A stretch of DNA of 7,771 nucleotides from Hungatella sp. UBA5982. Lineage in GTDB: Bacteria; Bacillota; Clostridia; Lachnospirales; Lachnospiraceae. Positions 1 to 5,642 of the stretch are shown piece by piece; positions within the stretch are counted from its first letter, which is position 1; every line of letters begins with the position of its first letter. Below the pieces are notes generated by a model that did not search any database, was not told where the DNA came from, and worked only from the letters and a program-made list of their open reading frames with translations. A program made the translations under genes and the position numbers. The stretch is taken from positions 4,313 to 12,083 of the forward strand of contig DJBG01000128.1 of the NCBI GenBank assembly GCA_002429965.1, given 5' to 3'.

Positions 1-56
1 ATCAAGCCTGTGTTAAGTCCGTATTGTACCAGTTTCTTTATTGTCTCATAAATCAT
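1..56 (-). CDS. galT: Class II UDP-glucose--hexose-1-phosphate uridylyltransferase, N-terminal fragment
   Basis: Only the first 18 codons and two bases of the next are inside the window; the gene continues beyond base 1. The translation MIYETIKKLVQYGLNTGL resembles the opening of Firmicute class II GalT proteins, which begin with a short helix of the form IYxxIxxLVxYGLxTGLI. GalT transfers UMP from UDP-glucose to galactose-1-phosphate in the cytosolic Leloir pathway. The start is well supported: an AGGAGG site lies at 66-71, nine bases upstream of the ATG, and a near-consensus promoter sits 46 bases further up. The neighbouring Leloir genes, if any, are outside the window. The identification depends on a short peptide, so a different protein cannot be excluded, but the match to the family opening is distinctive. 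Confidence 0.72.
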   Translation of the reverse strand, partial: MIYETIKKLVQYGLNTGL

Positions 57-65
57 TGTGGTGTT

Positions 66-71
66 CCTCCT
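66..71 (-). promoter_or_regulatory. Ribosome binding site of galT
   Basis: The minus strand reads AGGAGG here, a full match to the anti-Shine-Dalgarno sequence, nine bases before the ATG at 56-54. It is the main evidence that the short reading frame at the window edge is a real gene start. Confidence 0.8.
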
Positions 72-101
72 GGTTTCTTTTTCTCCTTATATACCTATCC
101 A

Positions 102-130
102 ATTATACCTTTCTAAAAGCGGTAAAACAA
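102..130 (-). promoter_or_regulatory. Sigma-A-type promoter for galT
   Basis: On the minus strand, TTGTTT (130-125) is followed by exactly 17 bases and then a perfect TATAAT (107-102). Transcription should start near 95, giving a leader of about 40 bases that holds the AGGAGG site. The -35 is a weak match and overlaps an AT-rich inverted repeat (124-148), which could be a repressor operator. galT therefore appears to be transcribed separately from the Gx transporter gene upstream. Confidence 0.7.
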
Positions 131-148
131 TATAATATATTTTGTTTT
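124..148. repeat. AT-rich inverted repeat overlapping the galT -35
   Basis: Seven-base perfect arms, AAAACAA (124-130) and TTGTTTT (142-148), flank an 11-base AT-only centre. It lies just after the Gx transporter stop codon and covers the galT -35 element. It could be an operator for a sugar-responsive repressor, or a weak terminator of the upstream gene; the stem is too AT-rich and lacks a following T-run on the minus strand, so the operator reading is slightly favoured. It could also be chance in AT-rich DNA. Confidence 0.3.
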
Positions 149-150
149 TA

Positions 151-663
151 TTACATTTTTTTTATGAAATTACTGATCCGGCTAATGATCATGCCGCCCA
201 GGATCCCTATGATAAGTCCGGCGGCTGTACCTGCTACCAGAAGCATGGGAAGATAAAAAAACACCCCGGCCTGCTTGACCACAAGGGCTGCCACGCAAAC
301 CTGTCCGATGCTATGACCCACACCGCCCAGAATACTGATTCCCGTTGTACCGATCCAGTTTTTTCTCCTGCAAAGAACCATTAGAAGAAGGCTTAAGCTC
401 CAGCCTCCCAGACTGTAGAGCATGGCAAACAGGTTTCCAAAGGTAAATCCGGTAAGAACGATCCTCAAAAGAGAAATCATAACTGTTCCGCCTGTCCCGA
501 CCGTATAGAGCCCCACAACCGTGACCAGATTGGCAAGCCCCAGCTTTACCCCCGGTATTCCAAGAGAAATGGGAATCAGGGTTTCTATAAAGCTGAGAAC
601 AAAGGCCAGTGCAATCAGCATCCCGTACAACGCTGCCACATGTGCTGAATTTTTTCCTTTCAT
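151..663 (-). CDS. Gx transporter family protein (heptaprenyl diphosphate synthase component I-like membrane protein)
   Basis: A 170-residue, very hydrophobic protein with five to six predicted membrane segments (roughly residues 8-30, 42-58, 60-82, 86-98, 105-130 and 134-163) and a short basic C-terminus. The motifs PGVKLGLANLVT (37-48) and GGVGHSIGQV (113-122) are typical of the family historically labelled heptaprenyl diphosphate synthase component I and now usually called Gx transporter; its size matches. Members resemble ECF-type substrate-binding S components, but the substrate is not established and I do not assign one. The ATG is preceded by AAAAGGAG (671-678, GGAG seven bases away), which supports the start. 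The gene has its own promoter directly after the DegV terminator and appears monocistronic. In many clostridia the family sits next to a NusG-domain-II protein; that partner is absent here. Confidence 0.85.
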   Translation of the reverse strand: MKGKNSAHVAALYGMLIALAFVLSFIETLIPISLGIPGVKLGLANLVTVVGLYTVGTGGTVMISLLRIVLTGFTFGNLFAMLYSLGGWSLSLLLMVLCRRKNWIGTTGISILGGVGHSIGQVCVAALVVKQAGVFFYLPMLLVAGTAAGLIIGILGGMIISRISNFIKKM

Positions 664-695
664 AAGAGCTCTCCTTTTTCCTGCATTCAGCCTCT

Positions 696-724
696 ATCTT
701 ATCATACTTTGGTATTTATGTAAA
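696..724 (-). promoter_or_regulatory. Promoter of the Gx transporter gene, extended -10
   Basis: On the minus strand, TTTACA (724-719; five of six consensus bases) is followed by 17 bases and TAAGAT (701-696), preceded by TG at the extended -10 position. The predicted start near 689 leaves a short leader with the GGAG site. The -35 begins within the T-rich tail of the DegV terminator, so one transcription unit ends where the next begins. Confidence 0.6.
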
Positions 725-730
725 AGAAAA

Positions 731-772
731 TCCCGGAGAGCATCCTCATGATCAGGAAAATGCTCTCCGGGA
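731..772 (-). terminator. Rho-independent terminator after the DegV gene
   Basis: Arms 731-743 and 760-772 pair perfectly over 13 bases with a GC-rich core (CCCGGAGAGC), around a 16-base loop. On the minus strand the stem is followed by TTTTCTTTT, the expected U-rich tail. The stem starts seven bases after the DegV stop codon. On the plus strand the stem is followed by A-rich rather than T-rich sequence, so it acts in one direction. It marks the end of the phosphate symporter/two-component/DegV transcription unit. Confidence 0.93.
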
Positions 773-778
773 GAAAAA

Positions 779-1666
779 CTAATTCATTCTTTTGTCACCC
801 CAGAAAAATAATGCCACAGTACCAGGCCCGGTATGGGAACCGATGACAGTGCCAATGCTGTTTAACTGCACCTTTTCGGAAAGCCTGGGGAATCGTTCCT
901 CCACCAGGGCCGCCACTTCCCTGGCATCATGTTCACAGGCGGAATAAGAGATAAAGCATTTCCCGGCGTAATCTCTACCTCCGTCCGCATGAGCTTCCAT
1001 TGTGTTTACAATCTCCTGGATTGCCTTCTTTTTGGTACGGATCTTCTGCCTGGGAATCAAATGCCCCTTGTCGTCAATGCTCATAAGAGGGCAGATGTTA
1101 AGCACAGTGCCAAGCATCGCGGATGTGGCTGAAATCCTGCCTCCCCGTTTAAAGCTGGTCAAATCCGTGGAGAAAAACCAGTGATGCACGAATAGCTTGT
1201 TATTCTCCACCCACTCTCTCGCTTCTTCCAGGGAAACACCCTTATCCCTTAAGTCTGCCGCTGCATCGGTTAGAAGTCCATAGCCTGCAGAAGCTCCAAG
1301 TGAATCCACAATGACGATCTTTCTTTCCGGATATCTGGAGCTCATTTCTTCCATGGCTACGCATGCAGAATTGTGGGTTCCCGAAATGCCGGAGGAAAGG
1401 GTGAGATGCAAAATATCCTTGCCTTCCTTTAAAAATGGTTCAAAAAAATCACAATATTCTTCCACATTTACCTGGGAAGTTACAGGGGCCGCACCTTTGG
1501 CGATCCGGTCATAAAACTCAGGAAAAGGAATGCTCTGCCCAAGGTCATCCGGATAGGTAACGCCATCCATTGTATAGTGAAAACACACATAGGGAATCTG
1601 GCGCTGCTCAAAAAATTCTTTCTTCATATCTACCGTAGAACAGCAGGTTAAAACAAAACTTCCCAT
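779..1666 (-). CDS. DegV family fatty-acid-binding protein (FakB-like)
   Basis: This 295-residue protein has the usual DegV length and landmarks in order: TSQ (63-65), the SSGISGT loop (91-97), DSLGASAGYG (121-130), FKRGGRIS (172-179) and the C-terminal SHTGPGT (277-283). In the characterised FakB members these loops form a pocket holding one fatty acid, whose carboxyl group is presented to the kinase FakA for phosphorylation; the resulting acyl-phosphate enters membrane phospholipid synthesis. TSQ and SHTG correspond to the carboxylate-contacting positions. Near the N-terminus, where DegV proteins commonly read DSTAD, this one reads CCSTVD (8-13), so the acidic residue is replaced by cysteine. 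The start has an AGGAGG at 1676-1681, nine bases upstream. It begins 34 bases after the histidine kinase with no terminator, so it is probably the last gene of that operon. No FakA gene is in the window, and the ligand is unknown. Confidence 0.92.
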   Translation of the reverse strand: MGSFVLTCCSTVDMKKEFFEQRQIPYVCFHYTMDGVTYPDDLGQSIPFPEFYDRIAKGAAPVTSQVNVEEYCDFFEPFLKEGKDILHLTLSSGISGTHNSACVAMEEMSSRYPERKIVIVDSLGASAGYGLLTDAAADLRDKGVSLEEAREWVENNKLFVHHWFFSTDLTSFKRGGRISATSAMLGTVLNICPLMSIDDKGHLIPRQKIRTKKKAIQEIVNTMEAHADGGRDYAGKCFISYSACEHDAREVAALVEERFPRLSEKVQLNSIGTVIGSHTGPGTVALFFWGDKRMN

Positions 1667-1700
1667 ATCTGCACACCTCCTATCATTTACTGAATCAATA

Positions 1701-3104
1701 TTAACATATTTTTTCCTGAATTGGAATCTTTACGACAAATTCCGTTCCCACATCAAGTTCTGAGCGAACGGTAATGGTACCATGATAGAAATTTACAATG
1801 TGCTTCACAATGGAAAGCCCCAGGCCGGTCCCACCCTGCTTTTTGCTCCGCCCCTTGTCCACCCGGTAAAACCGCTCAAAAATACGGTTTAAAGATTCTT
1901 TTGGGATACCCATTCCATTATCCTTTACACGGATAATCACATTGCGGTCCTCTTCTGTCACCGTGATCCATACCTGGCCGCCGGCCTTATTGTATTTTAC
2001 CGCGTTGCTTATAAGATTCCCGAAAAGCTCCTTCATCTGCTGTCCATTGGCATAAATACAAAGGGGCTTACAGTCTACATGGACGATAACTTCATGGGAT
2101 GCAGCCAGCGGTTTTAAGGATTCGACGATATCGTCTAAAAGAATGGACAGACGCACATCATTTTTTAAAACCTCTGCCTCTTTTGCCTCAAGCCGGGAGA
2201 TCATAAGGATGTCATTGATGAGGTGATTCATATTGACTGCTTCTTTTTTGATGCGCCTTATAAAATCAATCTTTTGTTCTTCATCCTGAAAGATCCCGCT
2301 CTCCAGAAGCTCCGCATACCCTTGAACCGATGTTATGGGAGTTTTCAGCTCATGGGAAGCATTGCTGAAAAATTCCTGGCGGATCTGTTTTTCCAGCTCA
2401 ATCTGGTTTAAATATTCCTTTATATTTTTAGACATTGACCTAGTCGTTTCCGCAATAATATTAATTTCCGGATACTGGTAGGTTTCAAAGGAGAGGTCTG
2501 TATAATCCCCGTTTACTTTTAACATCTCCTGGGAAATTTCCTTTAACGGTCTTGTGATGGATTTTGAAAAGCTGTCCGCCGAAAATGCGGAATACATAAT
2601 AGCCATCAGAAAACTGAGCCAGATCGAAGGCAACAACAGCATTAAATATTCTTTCATGCCGGAATAGGGAATTGCCATACGAAGAATATAATCCGCCCGT
2701 GAGGAGCGGATTGCCACATAAAGCATATTTTCCTTAAGGGTCTCGGAATAGCGCCTGGCTGTGCCGACCCCCTCTGCAAGAGCTTCCTTCACTTCTTCCC
2801 TGTCCAGATGATTATCCAGGGAAGCGGCAGGTACATTCCCAGTATCGACCACAATACTTCCATCCATGCGTATAATTGTAAAACGGCTTTCATTTTCGCT
2901 GAGTGTCTGCTTTAAGTCTCCTATTTCTCCAACAAGATTACCGGAATAATCCAGGACCTCATCTAAGGCTCTCAGCGTATAGGTCATATCTTTTCTGGAA
3001 TTTTTAAGCATTGCGCTGCTGGAGGCAATATAAAAAACAGAACTGCTGAGTATCAGCACTACCAAAATGATCTGAATAAATTTTTTAAAGATCACGCTTC
3101 TCAT
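1701..3104 (-). CDS. PhoR-like membrane sensor histidine kinase
   Basis: Predicted partner of the response regulator just upstream. I start it at the ATG 3104-3102 (467 residues) because GAGGG lies five bases before it; an in-frame ATG at 3116 adds four residues but has no ribosome binding site. In the longer numbering: membrane segment 14-34, an extracytoplasmic sensor of about 120 residues (36-157) containing IIRMDGSIVVDTG and LYVAIRSS as in PhoR-type extracellular PAS-like domains, membrane segment 158-180, a HAMP-like linker to about 240, the phosphoacceptor box FFSNASHELKTP with His255, N-box GNLISNAVKYN with Asn371, G1 box DNGMGIP (399-405), F-box FERFYRVD (413-420) and G2 box GTGLGLS (429-435). 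All catalytic motifs are intact. Firmicute PhoR kinases have this architecture; the assignment to phosphate sensing rests mainly on the adjacent Na/Pi symporter and the repeat array at 5569-5634. The signal itself cannot be read from sequence. Confidence 0.93.
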   Translation of the reverse strand: MRSVIFKKFIQIILVVLILSSSVFYIASSSAMLKNSRKDMTYTLRALDEVLDYSGNLVGEIGDLKQTLSENESRFTIIRMDGSIVVDTGNVPAASLDNHLDREEVKEALAEGVGTARRYSETLKENMLYVAIRSSRADYILRMAIPYSGMKEYLMLLLPSIWLSFLMAIMYSAFSADSFSKSITRPLKEISQEMLKVNGDYTDLSFETYQYPEINIIAETTRSMSKNIKEYLNQIELEKQIRQEFFSNASHELKTPITSVQGYAELLESGIFQDEEQKIDFIRRIKKEAVNMNHLINDILMISRLEAKEAEVLKNDVRLSILLDDIVESLKPLAASHEVIVHVDCKPLCIYANGQQMKELFGNLISNAVKYNKAGGQVWITVTEEDRNVIIRVKDNGMGIPKESLNRIFERFYRVDKGRSKKQGGTGLGLSIVKHIVNFYHGTITVRSELDVGTEFVVKIPIQEKIC

Positions 3105-3109
3105 AGATT

Positions 3110-3114
3110 CCCTC
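3110..3114 (-). promoter_or_regulatory. Ribosome binding site deciding the histidine kinase start
   Basis: The minus strand reads GAGGG five bases before the ATG at 3104-3102. The upstream in-frame ATG (3116-3114) overlaps this site and has no Shine-Dalgarno match ahead of it, so the shorter 467-residue form is preferred. Confidence 0.6.
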
Positions 3115-3126
3115 ATTCTGCGGCAT

Positions 3127-3139
3127 ATAGCCAGGCTAT
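3127..3139. repeat. Short palindrome between response regulator and kinase genes
   Basis: Bases 3127-3139 form ATAGCC-A-GGCTAT, a perfect 6+1+6 inverted repeat in the short gap between the two-component genes. As RNA it can fold only into a five-pair hairpin with a three-base loop and has no T-run, so it is not a terminator. It could modestly affect translation or stability of the kinase message, or be chance. Confidence 0.25.
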
Positions 3140-3150
3140 CAATGATTTCC

Positions 3151-3840
3151 TTACTCCTCCGTCTTAATAAAACGATAGCCTACGCCGCGGATCGTCTTGA
3201 TGCAGGAACCGCCGTTTTCTCCCAGCTTTTGCCGGAGTGTACGGATATGCATGTCCAGGGTTCTGGTCTCCCCATCGTAATCATATCCCCAGATATGGTT
3301 TAAAAGCTCATCTCTGGTTACGACCTTATTATGGTTCTCCATTAAATACTGTAAAAGCTCAAACTCCTTTAACGTCAGTTCAACCTTGACGCCGTCACAA
3401 TAGACCTCTCTTGTTTTTTTATTTAAACTTAGGCAATACTGATTCAGTTCGTTTGAGTTCGCCTCTCCCCTGGTGCTGCGCCGCAAAAGGCTTCGGATCC
3501 TGGCGGCCAGCTCCATGACTCCGAAGGGCTTTGTCATATAATCGTCGGCTCCCCCGTCAAGTCCTGCCACCTTATCAAACTCCCTGTCTTTCGCCGTCAA
3601 AATAAGAACGGGAATATCTTTTAAAGACTCATTTTTCCGAATTCTTCGAATAGCTGTCAGTCCATCCATACCGGGAAGCATCAGATCAAACACAGCCAGC
3701 GACGGCTTGTCTGACTCGATATGCCTTAAGGCATCCTCTGCCATTTCAAAAGCAGATACTTCATAGCCAAAACCTTCCAAGGCTATTTTAATTAAGTCCC
3801 TGATGTTGTCATCGTCTTCAATTACATAGATACGTTCCAT
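3151..3840 (-). CDS. OmpR/PhoB-family response regulator (PhoP/PhoB-like)
   Basis: A 229-residue DNA-binding regulator of standard length. The receiver domain (1-120) has the acidic pocket E8-D9-D10, phosphoacceptor Asp52 in FDLMLPGMDG, Thr82 in LILTAKD and Lys104 in MTKPFG, so it should be phosphorylated normally. The winged-helix domain (about 130-226) contains LTLKEFELLQYL, the recognition-helix region TRTLDMHIRTLRQKL and the terminal wing IRGVGYRF. Such regulators bind as head-to-tail dimers to direct repeats with about 11-bp spacing, matching the array at 5569-5634. AGGAG (3846-3850) precedes the ATG by five bases. The gene follows the phosphate symporter after 44 bases without a terminator and precedes the kinase, so all are probably cotranscribed. 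Naming it PhoP/PhoB is inferred from this context; WalR-like or other OmpR-family roles cannot be excluded by the protein alone. Confidence 0.94.
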   Translation of the reverse strand: MERIYVIEDDDNIRDLIKIALEGFGYEVSAFEMAEDALRHIESDKPSLAVFDLMLPGMDGLTAIRRIRKNESLKDIPVLILTAKDREFDKVAGLDGGADDYMTKPFGVMELAARIRSLLRRSTRGEANSNELNQYCLSLNKKTREVYCDGVKVELTLKEFELLQYLMENHNKVVTRDELLNHIWGYDYDGETRTLDMHIRTLRQKLGENGGSCIKTIRGVGYRFIKTEE

Positions 3841-3884
3841 ACATTCTCCTTTCCTTCACGAAGAAAAAGTCATGCCGCTTTCTA

Positions 3885-5540
3885 TTACATTTCATCCCTC
3901 ACATACCCTGCAATATTATGGGCATGATCTGAAATACGTTCCAGATTGCTCAGTGCATCCAAAAAGATGACTCCGTTTTCCGGCTTGCAGGTTTGAGCGG
4001 ATAACCGTTCGATATGACGTTCTCTTAATTCTTCTTCCAGGCTGTCTACACGTTCTTCGCATTGGTTCACTGCACGGACCTCGGACATGTCTCCAGTCTT
4101 CCTGGCTTTTATGGCATGCTCCAAAGAGGAACGAACCTCTTTAAGCAGTTCCTTGATTTCATTTTCTGCTTCCTTTGAAAAAATGATGTTACGGTTGGTT
4201 TTTTCTACTGCCAGTTCTGATAAGTTCTCACAGTGATCGCTGACCCGCTCAAAATCGCTGATCGTATAAAATAAGTTTTTAACCAGAAGATGCTGTTCCT
4301 CGTTTAAGGACTGGTTGTTGATTTTTATCAGATAATCTGTGAGTATCTTTTCATAATCATTGATTTTCTGTTCCATTTTTTCCACAAGCTTTGCCTCTGT
4401 CCTGCTGTTGCCAAGAAGAGCGGCAGCCGCTAAGTCTAAGTTTTCCATGGCAGCATTTCCCATGCTTACAACTTCATGGTTTACATTTTCAATAGCAAAG
4501 GAAGGAGTTTCTAAAATTCTGTCATCCAGATGACGCTTCATCTGGGTATCAGAATCCATTGGAGCTTCCTTTTTATCCTCCCGGATAAAGAACCCTGAAG
4601 CCTTCACCAAAAGTCCGGCAAAGGGGAATAAAATAATGGTATTGCTCACATTAAATATGGTATGAAAAATGGATATTCCCACACTGCTGATTCGTGAAGC
4701 CGCGAAAACCGGATTCAGTTTAAACACTACAAACATGATGCAACCGAAAATAACAGCACCGACCACATTAAAGAGAAGATGAATGACAGCGGCACGCTTT
4801 GCCGTTTTGTTAGCTCCCACGCTGGAAAGCAGAGCGGTTACACAGGTACCGATATTCTGTCCTAAAGTGATGAAAATCGCTGACTGCCAATTTACAATTC
4901 CATTGAGGGCCAGAGTCTGTAAAATCCCCACAGATGCTGAGGAGCTTTGGATGATGCCGGTAACAACAAGGCCTGCTAAAATTCCAAGGAAAGGATTTCT
5001 CCCCATAATGGAAAAGGCCTGGCTGAAAATAGGTGCGTTCCGGTAAGGAGTAATGGAATCCGACATGAACGTAAGGCCTATAAACAGCACACCAAAGCCT
5101 ACCAGGATTTCTCCGATTTGTTTTTTCTTTCCGCTTCCGGTAAAAAGGCTTAAAACAGCGCCTACGCCTACCAGTGCCGGAGCAAAAAACTCGGGCTTCA
5201 TCATCTCTCCCCATTCACTCATGGATACGATCCAGCTGGTAACGGTGGTTCCAATATTGGCGCCCATAATGATGCCAACGGCCTGCTGTAAATTGATGAT
5301 CCCGGCATTTACAAAGCCTACCACCATGACTGTGGTTGCCGAACTGCTCTGGATGATGGCGGTAATTCCCGTACCCAAAAGAACACCCATGAGCCGGTTG
5401 CTGGTCAGAACTCCTAAAAGCTGCTGCATTTTATGGCCAGCTGATTTCTGAAGCCCATCGGCCATGGCATCCATTCCATAAAGGAACATCCCCAGTCCCC
5501 CGATGAATTTAAATAGCATTTGTAAATCTTCGATTGACAT
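3885..5540 (-). CDS. Na+/phosphate symporter with C-terminal tandem PhoU-like domain
   Basis: A 551-residue integral membrane protein of the Na/Pi cotransporter II (NptA/YjbB-like) family, expected to move inorganic phosphate with sodium across the cytoplasmic membrane. Its membrane half shows the family's internal duplication: GTGITAIIQSSSATT (56-70) with GANIGTTVT (93-101), repeated as GLVVTGIIQSSSAS (190-203) with GQNIGTCVT (227-235). The QSSS motifs form the substrate and sodium site. After the last membrane segment (about 298-318) comes a cytosolic helical region with two PhoU-type repeats, FERVSDHCENL (430-440) and LERISDHAHNI (533-543), the metal-binding E/D patches of PhoU. The ATG at 5540 is chosen because GGAGG (5546-5550) lies five bases before it. 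The frame stays open to a GTG at 5612, but those extra 24 codons fall inside the promoter and repeat array. It is the first gene of the predicted phosphate operon. Confidence 0.95.
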   Translation of the reverse strand: MSIEDLQMLFKFIGGLGMFLYGMDAMADGLQKSAGHKMQQLLGVLTSNRLMGVLLGTGITAIIQSSSATTVMVVGFVNAGIINLQQAVGIIMGANIGTTVTSWIVSMSEWGEMMKPEFFAPALVGVGAVLSLFTGSGKKKQIGEILVGFGVLFIGLTFMSDSITPYRNAPIFSQAFSIMGRNPFLGILAGLVVTGIIQSSSASVGILQTLALNGIVNWQSAIFITLGQNIGTCVTALLSSVGANKTAKRAAVIHLLFNVVGAVIFGCIMFVVFKLNPVFAASRISSVGISIFHTIFNVSNTIILFPFAGLLVKASGFFIREDKKEAPMDSDTQMKRHLDDRILETPSFAIENVNHEVVSMGNAAMENLDLAAAALLGNSRTEAKLVEKMEQKINDYEKILTDYLIKINNQSLNEEQHLLVKNLFYTISDFERVSDHCENLSELAVEKTNRNIIFSKEAENEIKELLKEVRSSLEHAIKARKTGDMSEVRAVNQCEERVDSLEEELRERHIERLSAQTCKPENGVIFLDALSNLERISDHAHNIAGYVRDEM

Positions 5541-5545
5541 AGCAT

Positions 5546-5550
5546 CCTCC
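5546..5550 (-). promoter_or_regulatory. Ribosome binding site deciding the Na/Pi symporter start
   Basis: The minus strand reads GGAGG five bases before the ATG at 5540-5538. The reading frame is open upstream to a GTG at 5612, which has no ribosome binding site and lies within promoter repeats, so the 551-residue start is preferred. Confidence 0.82.
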
Positions 5551-5561
5551 ACTTTTTCATG

Positions 5562-5590
5562 ATAATACATTTTTGTAAACACTATATCAA
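5562..5590 (-). promoter_or_regulatory. Sigma-A-type promoter of the phosphate symporter operon
   Basis: On the minus strand, TTGATA (5590-5585; five of six consensus bases) is followed by exactly 17 bases and TATTAT (5567-5562; five of six). Transcription should begin around 5555, leaving a leader of about 15 bases containing GGAGG. The -35 coincides with the first hexamer of repeat unit 5 of the 11-bp array, and unit 6 fills the spacer, which implies that the bound regulator contacts RNA polymerase directly or controls access to the -35. Confidence 0.75.
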
Positions 5591-5634
5591 ATCTATGTAA
5601 AGAAATATGCACATTAATGTAAAATTTATGTAAA
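5569..5634 (-). promoter_or_regulatory. Pho-box-like array of six 11-bp direct repeats
   Basis: Read on the minus strand, 66 contiguous bases divide exactly into six 11-base units with start points at 5634, 5623, 5612, 5601, 5590 and 5579. Units 1, 2, 4 and 6 begin with an identical TTTACA; unit 3 begins GTGCAT and unit 5 TTGATA (the promoter -35). The five-base spacers are AT-rich. Known Bacillus PhoP sites are direct repeats of a TT(A/T/C)A(C/T)A hexamer separated by about five bases, and E. coli PhoB sites also have an 11-bp period, so both hexamer and period fit. The downstream gene is a phosphate symporter and a PhoB-family regulator follows, which strengthens the reading. Binding itself is inferred, not observed. 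Confidence 0.8.
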
Positions 5635-5642
5635 TTTTTGTC

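Noticed and set aside
714..724. An 11-base sequence identical to Pho-like unit 1 (TTTACATAAAT) upstream of the Gx transporter gene.
   Set aside because: It stands alone: the 11-base blocks before and after it show no related hexamer. It is better explained as the -35 element of that gene's promoter.
4810..5214. A 134-codon open frame on the minus strand within the symporter gene.
   Set aside because: It is an out-of-frame shadow of the symporter coding sequence, with low-complexity aromatic and basic content and no ribosome binding site.
5611..5620. The 10-base palindrome ACATTAATGT in the symporter promoter as a separate operator or terminator.
   Set aside because: It falls across units 2 and 3 of the 11-bp array and is a by-product of TTTACATTAAT followed by GT; it has no T-run and too short a stem for termination.
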